The position numbers and the translations under genes are program-made. From Bacillus halotolerans (lineage in GTDB: Bacteria; Bacillota; Bacilli; Bacillales; Bacillaceae), in assembly GCF_001517105.1 (NCBI RefSeq), contig NZ_LPVF01000001.1, positions 310,001 through 374,000 of the forward strand: a stretch of 64,000 nucleotides of DNA. Direction: 5' to 3'. The notes under the pieces were generated by a model. That model saw nothing but the letters and a program-made list of their open reading frames with translations. It did not search any database and was not told the origin of the DNA. Positions 52,088 to 61,070 of this stretch are shown piece after piece. How positions within the stretch are numbered: position 1 is the stretch's first letter; each line of letters opens with the position of its first letter.

Positions 52088-52546
52088 TTAGAATATTCTA
52101 ATCTCCTTAAGCATCGCCATTTTTTTTGCAATTAGCATAAAATCTTTTTCACTTATCTCAAAATGTCCAAATCGAAAAGAATACCCCCAACGCTGTTCGT
52201 CTTTAATGAAAGAAAGCTTTGGGATTAATGGGCGAATCGGTGTTTCTGTGCAATGAATAAAACTTATTTTTCTCCGGAAAGGTTTGAAGTCATTTCCCAT
52301 TTCAAACTGAAAAATATGATTATCTACTACTTTGCCTAAAGCAGTAAATTTTTGATGTGGTGTGCTTTCCTTAAAATTCATCTTGGGGGAGTAATAAATA
52401 ATCCAATCACCAGTATTCATCTTTTTTAAAGGTGCCTCTTTGCCATGACAAAGTTGAGCAAAACCACCTTGGACAGCTCTCATTACATGATCTTTAGAAG
52501 CAACCCCAATCCAGTATTTTTTATCTTGCACTAAGTCAACACCCAC
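52088..52546 (-). CDS. ydcG: EVE-domain (UPF0310) protein, YdcG-like
   Basis: This ~152-residue protein is almost all one EVE/PUA-like domain (KYWIGVASKDHVMRAVQGG to GDWIIYYSPK, and later WGYSFRFGHFEIS). EVE domains bind modified bases in DNA or RNA. The GTG start is weak: there is no clear ribosome site, and a second GTG five codons in is possible. It is the third gene of a MarR-rhodanese-EVE set. In 168 a similar ydcF-ydcG-ydcH set lies between rsbX and tex as I recall, whereas here it is ~9 kb away in the island. Confidence 0.83.
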   Translation of the reverse strand: MGVDLVQDKKYWIGVASKDHVMRAVQGGFAQLCHGKEAPLKKMNTGDWIIYYSPKMNFKESTPHQKFTALGKVVDNHIFQFEMGNDFKPFRRKISFIHCTETPIRPLIPKLSFIKDEQRWGYSFRFGHFEISEKDFMLIAKKMAMLKEIRIF

Positions 52547-52928
52547 AATTATCAGGTATGTTATTGCCTTGATCTGAGTTTGTGACAGGAAAGTTCATTT
52601 CTTTCCATGCTGCAATACCACCGGTCAATTCTTTGACTTTATATCCATGTTCTAATAAAAACTTAGCAACTTTGGCAGCTGTATTGCACCAGACATCCCA
52701 ACAGTAAACAATAATTTCTTTATCCTGTGGTATTTCATTTAAACGAGATTGCAGTTCTTGTTCAGGGATAACATTAGCATCCTTAATTGTGACGCTCCTT
52801 ACATGAGTTGGACCGTTTCTGACATCGATTAAGAAGTATTTCTCGGGACTCATTTGCTTCGCTTTTACATAATCCATAGGGCTTATCGTTGCTTCGAGAC
52901 GTGCATTAAAATAATCGAGAGCATGCAT
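52536..52928 (-). CDS. Rhodanese-domain protein, YdcF-like
   Basis: ATG 52928 with AGGAGG 9 bases upstream gives ~130 residues; a longer start (52964) inside the MarR gene was rejected. The rhodanese core is clear (YFLIDVRNGPTHVRSVTI, IVVYCWDVWCNTAAKVAKFL, VKELTGGIAAWKE). The active-site loop reads C-W-D-V-W-C instead of the usual CxxxxR, so sulfur-transfer activity is uncertain; the second Cys may matter. The last residues are NCGC. It overlaps the EVE gene by 11 bases. Confidence 0.85.
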   Translation of the reverse strand: MHALDYFNARLEATISPMDYVKAKQMSPEKYFLIDVRNGPTHVRSVTIKDANVIPEQELQSRLNEIPQDKEIIVYCWDVWCNTAAKVAKFLLEHGYKVKELTGGIAAWKEMNFPVTNSDQGNNIPDNCGC

Positions 52929-52948
52929 ATTATGTAACCTCCTGTTTT

Positions 52949-53368
52949 TTATAGTGACTTCCAAATTTTAATAAGAAAATCTTTAAATAATTGTCTTTCT
53001 TGTTGATTTAAAGGAGCTAATACTTCTAATTCCGTCTTCATTAAAAACTCCCAACGCGAATCCAATACATCGTTACCCTTTTCCGTAATTTTAAGGCTAT
53101 AGGATCTTCTGTCATTAGGGTTTTTTGTTCTCTCAACAAATCCTAAAGTTTCGAGATGGTCGATATGACCTACCATAGTAGTCCGATCTATTTGCAGGTT
53201 TTCAGAAATATCTTTTTGTGATGAGTAAGGGTTTCCTTCGATAAACAATAGAACTCCGTATTGTCTAGCATTAATCTCATATGGGATAAGCCCTTCAGCA
53301 AATTTGCTTTCCAATCGTTGAAGAACTTTTCCGAGTAAAAAACCATAAGATTGATTCCATCTATCCAA
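52949..53368 (-). CDS. ydcH: MarR-family regulator, YdcH-like
   Basis: This 139-residue winged-helix regulator has helix-turn-helix residues in SSQKDISENLQIDRTTMVGHI and a wing with ERTKNPNDRRSYSL, both typical of MarR. It starts at TTG after AGGAGGTG. Palindromic half-sites right upstream suggest autoregulation and control of the rhodanese and EVE genes in the same operon. The signal it senses is unknown. Confidence 0.88.
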   Translation of the reverse strand: MDRWNQSYGFLLGKVLQRLESKFAEGLIPYEINARQYGVLLFIEGNPYSSQKDISENLQIDRTTMVGHIDHLETLGFVERTKNPNDRRSYSLKITEKGNDVLDSRWEFLMKTELEVLAPLNQQERQLFKDFLIKIWKSL

Positions 53369-53386
53369 TTAAGTTTGCACCTCCTA

Positions 53387-53422
53387 TTAATCAGTTTAAC
53401 ATATAATCAGTTTAACTGATTA
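53387..53422. promoter_or_regulatory. Likely MarR operator
   Basis: TAATCAGTTTAACTGATTA (53404-53422) is a near-perfect 19-base palindrome; its half-site TTAATCAGTTTAAC also occurs at 53387-53400. Both lie just upstream of the MarR gene. Confidence 0.7.
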
Positions 53423-53689
53423 TTTTTTAGGACACAAGGTTTAAGTTCAATTTTATAAAAGTGTGCCTAACAGGAATGGTTTATTCAGTAGTAGTATTTA
53501 TACATTTGGCTATTTTAATATACATGCCACCAACAACACGTTATTGCACATATAAAAAAGAAGCAACTGCTTAGGCAGGTTTCTGCTGTCTTTTAACACC
53601 ATATAGTTCACCCTCATATGTAATATAATGTTGTTAAAACATATTGGGTGATTCCTTTAAGAGACGTGGCACCGAGGAGGAAATGATAG
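53423..53689. other. Intergenic stretch with a doubtful 32-codon frame
   Basis: A short open frame at 53476-53574 (MVYSVVVFIHLAILIYMPPT start) could be a small membrane peptide but its ribosome site is too close to the ATG. The remainder is AT-rich, with a TAATATAAT-type -10 near 53621 that may serve the next gene. Confidence 0.4.
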
Positions 53690-54169
53690 ATGGTTTATTT
53701 CGCAGTATTTTTTTGTTTGGCTATTACACTGCATAATATTGAGGAAGCTATTTGGTTACCTGAATGGTCTCAACAATCTTCAAAGTTTCAAAAGCCAGTA
53801 ACCTCAAATGAATTTCATTTTGCTGTCATTGTTATAACTATGTTGGCTTATTTATCTGCATTTGGTTTTTTATATATGCCAGAATCAGATATTGCAAAAT
53901 GGATTTTCATTGGCTTTCTAGGTTCTATGGTTATCAATGCTATTTTTCCACATCTTATCGCAACTGTTTTAATGAAAAAGTACGCACCTGGACTCCTTAC
54001 GGGCTTATTGCTTAACATTCCAATAAACGCATTAGTTATTTATCAAATGTTTGTAAAGAATTTGATTGTATGGAAGGAGTTAATAATATCTACGTTGGTT
54101 GTAGGAATTATTTTATTAGCACTAATTCCATTATTATTTAAAGTTGGTGATAAAGTATCTCCTTTATGA
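53690..54169 (+). CDS. HXXEE-domain membrane protein
   Basis: This 159-residue membrane protein has five or so hydrophobic segments and the defining HxxEE motif near its start (LAITLHNIEEAIWLPEW, about residues 11-27), plus a second conserved His in ATV-like NAIFPHLIATVLMKKY. The family is found in many bacteria and its function is unknown. GAGGAGGAAATG precedes the start. It is AT-rich and inside the island. Confidence 0.8.
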   Translation: MVYFAVFFCLAITLHNIEEAIWLPEWSQQSSKFQKPVTSNEFHFAVIVITMLAYLSAFGFLYMPESDIAKWIFIGFLGSMVINAIFPHLIATVLMKKYAPGLLTGLLLNIPINALVIYQMFVKNLIVWKELIISTLVVGIILLALIPLLFKVGDKVSPL

Positions 54170-54543
54170 GTTTGAATTCATTAGAATTGAGGAAGAAGGT
54201 GAAACTTTCATCAGTGAGGAAGAAATTGGATTATTAATTAATATAGATGAAAAAAAGCAAGGTCATTCATTGTTTTGGCTCACCATTTTTAAACCATAAT
54301 TGATGTAAACGTATAGAAATGATGGCAAATAAATATAAAGAGTGTAATGAAAACAAGCTTTCATAACCAATGTTATGGATTTACTCTGTTGAGGGTCTAT
54401 TAGAAACCATACCAAAACATCTTGGTATGGATTTTTATATTATAATTATTCAATCCCCAAAACAACTTTATTTGGAATGGGAAGATTAATCTTTCCAACC
54501 CTTATCTTCGTCAAAATCCTCTTTACCTTTTTTAAGTTGCTGA
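54170..54543. other. Gene-free stretch with decayed element right end R2
   Basis: 54274-54395 matches scar R4 base for base over long stretches (GCTCACCA, AACCATAATT, GTGTAATGAAAACAAGC, TATGGATTTACT) and ends in TTGAGGG (54389-54395), the start of the tRNA-derived att. A CCATACCAA/TTGGTATGG hairpin with T residues (54407-54437) stands where the tRNA terminator would be. The preceding 54170-54270 may hold a coding remnant, not identified. Confidence 0.7.
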
Positions 54544-54663
54544 AGAAGAAATTCAAGAAAACTATTTGCAGCAGTGGTTTTAAGTAGTGTATTTTCAATA
54601 ACTTATTTGCAAAGTGATCATAGTACAGAAGTGAAAGTGGCTGCAGATAGGGTAGGGGCATAG
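54544..54663 (+). pseudogene. Second phrI-like gene, start codon lost
   Basis: Forty codons align without gaps to the intact phrI at 50727-50846 (SSVFSITYLQS in both, then DHSTEVKVAADRVGA) and end in the same DRVGA. Codon 1 is AGA instead of ATG and there is an in-frame TGA just before it, so it cannot be translated as it stands. An extra A in the AAAA run near 54559 could also explain the broken N-terminus. A terminator hairpin follows at about 54678-54715. Confidence 0.75.
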
Positions 54664-54677
54664 GTTACTAAAATAAT

Positions 54678-54715
54678 TAGAAAAAGCTTACTCTTTTTGA
54701 TTAAGCTTTTTTTAA
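54678..54715 (+). terminator. Terminator after the second phr copy
   Basis: The stem AAAAAGCTTA / TTAAGCTTTTTTT, analogous to the hairpin that follows the intact phrI at about 50855-50887. Confidence 0.7.
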
Positions 54716-54881
54716 AAGGTTCTGGTTTAATGTTGGTTTACTTATAAAAAATAGAACTCCGAATATATGGAAGTTCCATTCTTATAACATTGACTTGTTC
54801 AACTAACGCACCCGTTACTTTAAGTACAACTCTTCTCAAACTTTATTCATTTTAATAAACCATATTTATTTTAAATCACGG

Positions 54882-55184
54882 TTATTTAGAGCTATTACGC
54901 GAAAATACGTTTTTTAATGCACTTATTATTCCAGGCACAAGAAAGAAGACGCCAAAAAAGACAGTAAGTAAATTTAATTGTGGTGTTTCATAAAAAGTAA
55001 ACCAGTCTATAAAAATTGAGGATTCCGTAATTCTCCCAAATATTGTTCCATCAATCTCTCTATAATTAGGTAACCATCCTGTTGTTTCAAATGTAATAAA
55101 AATTATCTGTGACAATAAAAATACACCAATTTGAGAAACCCAATATTTTTTAAAAAATGGAACACTTTTTTGCTTTTCAGCCAA
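54882..55184 (-). CDS. Two-helix membrane protein, unknown function
   Basis: This 100-residue protein has hydrophobic segments at about 15-33 and 70-88, and basic ends (KKYW; KNVFSRNSSK). It starts at TTG with GGGAGGAAT 10 bases upstream, a good site, so it looks like a real gene. I do not recognise the family. It lies between scars R2 and R3 and may be an element gene. Confidence 0.65.
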   Translation of the reverse strand: MAEKQKSVPFFKKYWVSQIGVFLLSQIIFITFETTGWLPNYREIDGTIFGRITESSIFIDWFTFYETPQLNLLTVFFGVFFLVPGIISALKNVFSRNSSK

Positions 55185-55565
55185 CTAATATTCCTCCCTG
55201 CATTAGATACCATTTTATATTGATATACGGAAAATTAAAGAATAAGTTTCAAAATCTAATGTTGATGGATTCTAACACTTGAAACCAAGCTAGATAATTG
55301 TTCAGATATTGAAGAAAGTTGATGCGGAGAGATACCTGCATACACAGCAAGAATGGGAGCAATATTAAAGTTAGAATTATTTTTTTACGACAGGGCAATG
55401 AGTGACATATCACTCGATGAAATGTAGAGTTCCGTTGGTCTCTAATAGGTGACTCATTTGTGCCCAGAATTCAAAAAAAATGATGAAAATTGGTGTAAAT
55501 AAAATAAACAGATGCTTTGATTAAAAGCTTTTGTAACCCAAGATACGTTCTTACTAGGTTGAGGG
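55185..55565. other. Gene-free stretch with decayed element right end R3
   Basis: The remnant at 55388-55440 recurs at 51691-51750 (scar R1), followed by GGTGACTCATTTGTGCCC, GAATTC and an AT-rich segment ending AGGTTGAGGG (55556-55565), the tRNA-derived att start. The preceding 55270-55385 carries a short coding-like remnant in the + direction (EIPAYTARMGAILKLELFF), not identified. Confidence 0.7.
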
Positions 55566-55801
55566 TCAATCTAAGGTATATCCATATCCTTCATGGTTAT
55601 CCCAAAGAATAACTGGATACTCTCCATCTACCATTCTGTTTGTATCAAGACAATAAGAAAATTCATTTATATACTCAATAACAACAAGACCTGGTATAAA
55701 ATTGTAAAACGTTCTGTATTCTATTGTTTGCTCTACAACTTCAGCGCCTTCAAAGTCATAACCAAGAATCATTGTTCCGTATGCGCCACCAAAACCGTGT
55801 T
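55566..55801 (-). pseudogene. SUKH-family (SMI1/KNR4-like) immunity protein, N-terminus lost
   Basis: The last ~78 codons of a SUKH protein are open (GFGGAYGTMILGYDFEG, EYRTFYNFIPGLVVIEYINE, ending WDNHEGYGYTLD), the pattern of YobK-type immunity proteins that protect against LXG toxins in B. subtilis. A TAA at about 55802 interrupts the frame, and no N-terminal half or toxin gene is nearby. Position directly beside scar R3 suggests that an element boundary cut it. Confidence 0.7.
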
Positions 55802-55990
55802 CTTATAAAAACATAAATTACACCAGATCGAACCTAACGAAATCATGAATTTCATCAGGTTCTTTATGCGATCAGGTTCATATTAAATCAAAGTAATTTA
55901 GGTAAACGTAAAGGTATATTATATTTTTGTATAAGTTTACTTTACTTTTATATAATATGAGTTTATAATTTGGCTCAAGAGGTGATGGTC

Positions 55991-56224
55991 ATGAAGAAAG
56001 ATTTTGGTGATTCGATCTCAAATAAGGTTTATGAATATCGTGTACTTGCCAGATTGTCTCAGCAAGAATTAGCAAAGAAAGTCGGGGTTTCCAAACAAAC
56101 CATCTTTGTAATGGAAAAAGGAAATTATGTTCCGACTCTGCTGTTAGCTTTTCGAATTGCCGAATTTTTTAATGTGGATGTAAACGAGATTTTTACTTAT
56201 GAGAAAGGAAATGATCAAAAATGA
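55991..56224 (+). CDS. XRE-family small HTH regulator
   Basis: This 77-residue Cro/C1-type protein (HTH at YRVLARLSQQELAKKVGVSKQ, split at about 15-35, then VPTLLLAFRIAEFFNVDVNEIF) belongs to the short YgzD/YvaO-like group that usually partners a small membrane protein. ATG 55991 with GAGGTGATG upstream is preferred over TTG 55970. Its stop overlaps the next gene by 4 bases. Confidence 0.87.
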   Translation: MKKDFGDSISNKVYEYRVLARLSQQELAKKVGVSKQTIFVMEKGNYVPTLLLAFRIAEFFNVDVNEIFTYEKGNDQK

Positions 56225-56574
56225 AAATGATTTCGATCTCAGATACGATCACTAACGCAATTTTTCACCCTTTAAAGTCCTGGGCTGAACATTCTCCGGG
56301 AAATTGGAATATTCTTATTGGCAGCGGGTTTGTATTGCTCGTAGTTGGATTGATTCTGACAATCGTATTTCATAAAAAAATGGGTAAGACTGATGAGAGA
56401 ACAAATCAAATAGCATTAAAAAGTTGCCTCTATATGTTATGTGCACTAATTTTGTGCGACACGATTTTCCCGAAAGATTATATGTGGCAAGTTTTCTTCT
56501 TATTTAAGTATTCTATTGCATTCCTCGCTTCAGCAATCTATCTAGCCGTTCGATATAAAAAAGATTTTTTGTAA
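56221..56574 (+). CDS. DUF2178-like three-helix membrane protein, partner of the XRE regulator
   Basis: This 117-residue protein has helices at about 30-50, 65-85 and 92-110, with the polar KMGKTDERTNQIALKS loop typical of the DUF2178 group next to small XRE regulators. The ATGA overlap shows coupling with the regulator. Such pairs are often mobile; the function is unknown. Confidence 0.78.
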   Translation: MKMISISDTITNAIFHPLKSWAEHSPGNWNILIGSGFVLLVVGLILTIVFHKKMGKTDERTNQIALKSCLYMLCALILCDTIFPKDYMWQVFFLFKYSIAFLASAIYLAVRYKKDFL

Positions 56575-57049
56575 ATTCAATTACCGAGAAAGATAGTGTC
56601 TCTGTAGTTTTAATTGTTTTAGGAGAGCTAACGAATATGAAATCATTTTATAATGAGATTTGGAGAGTGGGAAAGTAAGGGGTTTTTTTGCTCACCAATT
56701 ATTAACCACAATTCATACAAACCGTTAGAAGTGATGTAAAGTGGAGTTAGAAAGTGTAATGAAAACAAGCGCTCATAATCAATGATATGGATTTACTATG
56801 TTGACGGCCTAGTGGGTGAATAACCGGTGGAGGTTCAATCCTCTCGACCGCATCAATGATACCAAGGGTTTAACCATCTTTGGAATTATTTTTTTTCGGG
56901 AAATACAGCAATAAATGTACCGCATTGTGGAGTCTGCAAGTGTATCTGGCATTAAAAAAGTGCTGACCCCTGCACAAAACCTTTGCGCGAGTCTGCACTT
57001 TTATTCTGCAAGATACACTGCCCCTTATCATCGATTATGGGGAGTTTAT
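56575..57049. other. Gene-free stretch with the right boundary of the island (R4)
   Basis: Contains GCTCACCA (56691) and the R2-like approach to the tRNA-derived repeat, then the repeat itself at 56800-56870, then GGAATTATTTTTTTTC. The stretch 56886-57049 holds a possible terminator for the desaturase gene on the minus strand (GGGGCAGTGTATC region) and otherwise shows nothing. Confidence 0.65.
56800..56870 (+). repeat. Right att repeat: decayed copy of tRNA-Leu2 3' half
   Basis: 71 bases match 47271-47342 with three substitutions and one missing base (in GTTCAAGTCC). Identical blocks include CCTAGTGGGTGAATAACC and CGCATCAATGATACCAAGGG. The tRNA 5' half is absent, as expected for the far end of an element integrated into a tRNA gene. 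Confidence 0.92.
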
Positions 57050-58078
57050 TTAATCCGTTCTTAGCCGCGCTGATGCTTGGCTTTTAGAAGCTTTTTTTAA
57101 GTGGCTAAAACCAACAAATTTTTTGCCTTCTTCATCCCATAGGCGGAACTTTAACGACTTAAGACTTGTTGCCAGTGTGATGGTCGGAACGTTTTGCAAT
57201 GGTTCAGTGCTGTTATGTACTTCTTCAAGCTTATAGTTTGGGACTCTCGGGCTTAAATGATGAACATGATGGAAACCGATATTGCCTGTTAGCCATTGCA
57301 TGATTTTGGGAAGCTTATAAAACGAGCTTCCTTCCACTGCTGCTTTTACATATTCCCAATGCTTATCTTCTTCAAAATAAGAATCCTCAAACGTATGCTG
57401 AATATAAAACATCCAAATTCCGAGGGATCCCGATACCATAAAAATTGGCGCTTGAACCAGCAGGAAGTTTTGCCAGCCGATAGCCCAACATAAAAGTGCT
57501 GCCAAAACGACGATCCCCAGGTTTGTTACATATGTATTCATCCGCTCTTTGCGTTTTGCCCCTTTACGATTAAAACGATTGGTAATCCCGAAGACGTAAA
57601 TCGGCCCAATAACAAACATAACAAACGGATTTCTGTACAAACGGTACATTATTTTTGTCTTAGCTGAGGCTTCCTTATATTCCTCAACAGTCAGTACCCA
57701 AATATCGCCTGTACCCCGTTTGTCCAGGTTGCTGCTAGTCGCATGATGGACAGAATGGTCGTGTGCCCAATGATCAAAAGGATGCAGAGTCAGAATTCCT
57801 GTTATTGTTCCAAGGATTCGATTCGCCTTTCTGCTCTTAAAAAAGGAATAGTGGCAGCAATCATGAAAGATGATGAAGGTTCTCACTAAAAAACCCGCCG
57901 CAACGACAGAAATCGCTAATGTAAGGAAATAAGAAATCGACAAGCTCTTATATGCCAAACACCATAATAGGAAAAATGGTACCAATGTGTTAATGATTTG
58001 ACATATACTTTTTTGTAAATCGGACTTTTCGTAAGGGGTAACCAGTTTTCTCAAAGTCCTTAGGTTTTCTTTATTCAT
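57050..58078 (-). CDS. Membrane fatty-acid desaturase (Des-like, acyl-lipid)
   Basis: This 342-residue enzyme has the three histidine boxes of membrane desaturases: HDCCH (about 72-76), HDHSVHH (about 107-113) and HHVHH (about 274-278). It is close to B. subtilis Des, which puts a cis double bond in membrane phospholipids after cold shock, but differs at many positions, and des is elsewhere in 168, so this is probably a second desaturase. GGGAAGGGGAAA precedes the start. It borders the island and the csp genes, a cold-adaptation grouping. Confidence 0.9.
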   Translation of the reverse strand: MNKENLRTLRKLVTPYEKSDLQKSICQIINTLVPFFLLWCLAYKSLSISYFLTLAISVVAAGFLVRTFIIFHDCCHYSFFKSRKANRILGTITGILTLHPFDHWAHDHSVHHATSSNLDKRGTGDIWVLTVEEYKEASAKTKIMYRLYRNPFVMFVIGPIYVFGITNRFNRKGAKRKERMNTYVTNLGIVVLAALLCWAIGWQNFLLVQAPIFMVSGSLGIWMFYIQHTFEDSYFEEDKHWEYVKAAVEGSSFYKLPKIMQWLTGNIGFHHVHHLSPRVPNYKLEEVHNSTEPLQNVPTITLATSLKSLKFRLWDEEGKKFVGFSHLKKASKSQASARLRTD

Positions 58079-58160
58079 TTATTAAAATTTCCCCTTCCCT
58101 AATGTTCTTAAGCTCAGTATAGAAAATGTTTTATGCTCTTTGAAGTCCCAGCTGTCATAC

Positions 58161-58172
58161 ATCATATATGAT
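58161..58172. promoter_or_regulatory. Possible operator upstream of the desaturase
   Basis: ATCATATATGAT is a perfect palindrome about 85 bases upstream of the desaturase start. It could be a DesR-type site, since the des gene of B. subtilis is controlled by the DesK/DesR system, but the match is not specific. Confidence 0.3.
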
Positions 58173-58837
58173 AAGTATCATGGTTTTGTTATAAATTCCC
58201 AGTCAGCTAAGGATCCTGCTCAAAAGCTGTTAAATGAATCGAAATGTGAAACTGATTTCCAGCTTAATTAAATCTTTATTAACAGAGACAGCCTGGAAAC
58301 AAAAGTTGTATAAAGATTATACCCATCTCTTTATCGGACCAAACTCTATCCCTGCTCCCCCATGGGAATCGGTTTATTTAGACCGTGAACCTTGAGTGAG
58401 GAACAAACCTTACAAGTGTAAATATGGATTGAATTCTGAGTGTCAAAATAAAGTAAGCTGGAAGACCTTGAATTTCCTAGTTGCTTAATTAAAAAGGCTT
58501 TGGAAAGTGGTAATGAAGAAAAGGAAGATAATTTGAGATCAAGTTTTATTTTTTTATGAGCATATTGGCAAATGGGATATACAATGAGTAACGTTTGCAA
58601 ACATTTGCAGAAATAAAGCTTTACCAGTGAACAGCGCTGTTTTTAGCACTTGAACCAGAATCAGCTGAGCTTTGTAAAGAAATCTTTAACAATCAATAAC
58701 GAAGTACGACTAAGCAAAGAAAAAGGGTTAAAGACACTCGCGATTCATTTTCACGGTGTTTTCAAACCATAGTTATTGAAGGCCTCTTATTCGGTATGTT
58801 TAACAAATAATGGCGCGAATAAAACAATAACATTAAT

Positions 58838-58866
58838 TTGCATTTATTTCCGTTTCGTGTTATGAT
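58838..58866 (+). promoter_or_regulatory. Promoter of the first csp gene
   Basis: TTGCAT (58838-58843) and TATGAT (58861-58866) are 17 bases apart. The ~115-base untranslated leader that follows is typical of cold-shock genes. Confidence 0.75.
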
Positions 58867-58973
58867 AAAGAAGAATTATTTTTGTTCGTGTAAAGGATAG
58901 TATGAATATTGACTTTTCGTCTTGATGATACTTTGGGCAGGGATAGTAATTAAAATGTGTGGTAACACACTAG

Positions 58974-59189
<216 letters not shown>

Positions 59190-59206
59190 TCTTAAATGTT
59201 TATAGA

Positions 59207-59300
59207 AACAGGCTCTTAATAAAGGGCCTGTTTTTTTACGTTCTCTGTATAATACTCGAACTCATAAAAAACCCTACTCAATGTTCGAGTAGGGAGATGT
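59207..59300 (+). terminator. Terminators after csp copy 1
   Basis: AAACAGGCTC / GGGCCTGTTTTTT (59207-59237) is the first hairpin; a second hairpin with CCCTACTC / GAGTAGGG follows at about 59271-59295. The same pair follows copy 2. Confidence 0.85.
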
Positions 59301-59792
59301 TACAAGGTAATAGCAAAAGATTTAACGCTTCAAAGGTTTGTTTATAGTATAACATACTGGATTGACAATATGCGGGAATGTATATAAATTATTTATTTTT
59401 CTTTTCGAATACAATCACATACTATTATTTCTTTTTGCCAATATATAAGAATCGGTTTATTTCGATCGTGAGCATTGATTGAGGAACATAACATTACAAG
59501 TAAGAAAATACTACTGTAAATAGGATTAATGTTAGTGTCAAAATGATTAAAAGGCTTTGGAAAGTGGTAATGAAGAAAAGGAAGATGATGTGTGGTCAAG
59601 TATTCTTGGCAAACGAGGCTAAACAATGAGTGACAGAAGACGTCTGTAGAGGCAAAGCTTTACTAGTGAACAGCCCTGCTTTTAAAAAAATATCTTGCAC
59701 TTGAACAAGCAACAGCTGAGCTTTTTTAAGAAATTTTGTTAACAATCAATAATGAAGTACACACTCGTGATTCATTTAAAACGATATTATAA

Positions 59793-59821
59793 TTGCAATT
59801 ATTTCCGTTACGTGCTATGAT
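59793..59821 (+). promoter_or_regulatory. Promoter of the second csp gene
   Basis: TTGCAA (59793-59798) and TATGAT (59816-59821) are 17 bases apart, with the same 120-base leader as copy 1. Confidence 0.75.
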
Positions 59822-59928
59822 AAAGAAAGATTATTTTTGTTCGTGTAAAGGATAGTATGAAGATTGACTTTTCGTCTTGATGATACTTTGGGCAGGGATA
59901 GTAATTAAAATGTGTGGTAACGCACTAG

Positions 59929-60144
<216 letters not shown>

Positions 60145-60159
60145 TCTAAACTCGTTATA

Positions 60160-60193
60160 AAAACAGGCTCTTAGTATAGGGGCCTGTTTTTTT
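60160..60193 (+). terminator. Rho-independent terminator after csp copy 2
   Basis: AAACAGGCTC pairs with GGGCCTGTTT, followed by T residues. The CCCTACTC/GAGTAGGG hairpin is repeated downstream. Confidence 0.85.
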
Positions 60194-60345
60194 GCGTTCT
60201 CTGTATAATACTCAAACTCAATAAAAAACCCTACTCAACGTTCGAGTAGGGAGATGGTACAGGTAATAGAAAAAGATTTAACGCTTCAAAGGTTTCTTTC
60301 AAGTAGAACATATCGGATTGACAATATGCGGTAATGTATATAAGT

Positions 60346-61070
60346 TATTTATTTCTTTTCAAACACACCTACAGCTTATTAGGAAGCAAACTTTTACGAA
60401 ATGTTAAAAATAATAGCCAACTCTACATGTGTCGTGTATCAACCGCCAAAAGCGCCGCACTAAACGGGAGTCATCCATGATAATTCCGACACTCTCCTTC
60501 TTTTTCATTCATCACATCAGATGAAGTTTATGTATATTCTCTTTTTACCAATAGTGAACAAAAAGGACCATCCCTTTTGTAAAGAATCATCCTTTTCTTC
60601 GTTCATTTAACAATTTTTATGTGTTGTTGATTAATTATGATAACAGCTGGTTCATCTGCAAGAATTCCACCAACTTCAAATTTTCATAAGACTGATCCTT
60701 TTTAGAAGTAGGCTTCTTTAACTATTGACTGGCGCAGTGGATATAAGAAATTCTTAACGATAGAGGGGAGATTGATTGATTTTTCTTGACTTAGATATAC
60801 CTAAAACAATGAAAGCCCTACCTCTCTTTCATCCTTACGGCTCCTTGTCCGTGCCAGTGTGAATCAGGTACTAAATCAAGTGACTATTTGATAAACTTCA
60901 AATGTCCGTTGAAGAAATTTAAATAATAAAAATGGATTAGATTGTAGGAATAACAAAAGAGGTTAATGTACTAAAAATAAGGTGAAAAAGTTGAATGTCT
61001 TTGAAATGATTTACCTTTAATCATGATATTGATGAAAAATTCAGAATGTTTTCGGAGTGTAATATTAACC
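60346..61070. other. Gene-free stretch before the CarD-like gene
   Basis: About 725 AT-rich bases without a credible gene. A few short frames are interrupted and lack ribosome sites. It could hold regulatory RNA or decayed genes, but I see no specific feature. Confidence 0.5.

Noticed and set aside
54446-54661. Minus-strand frame of 71 codons over the second phr copy
   Set aside because: It is antisense to the phr remnant and has no ribosome site. Its last codons in another frame look coding-like, but there is no start or family match.
58346-58600. Minus-strand frame of 84 codons upstream of csp copy 1
   Set aside because: The equivalent region of the duplicated unit (59393-59626) gives a different, diverged frame, so it is not under coding selection.
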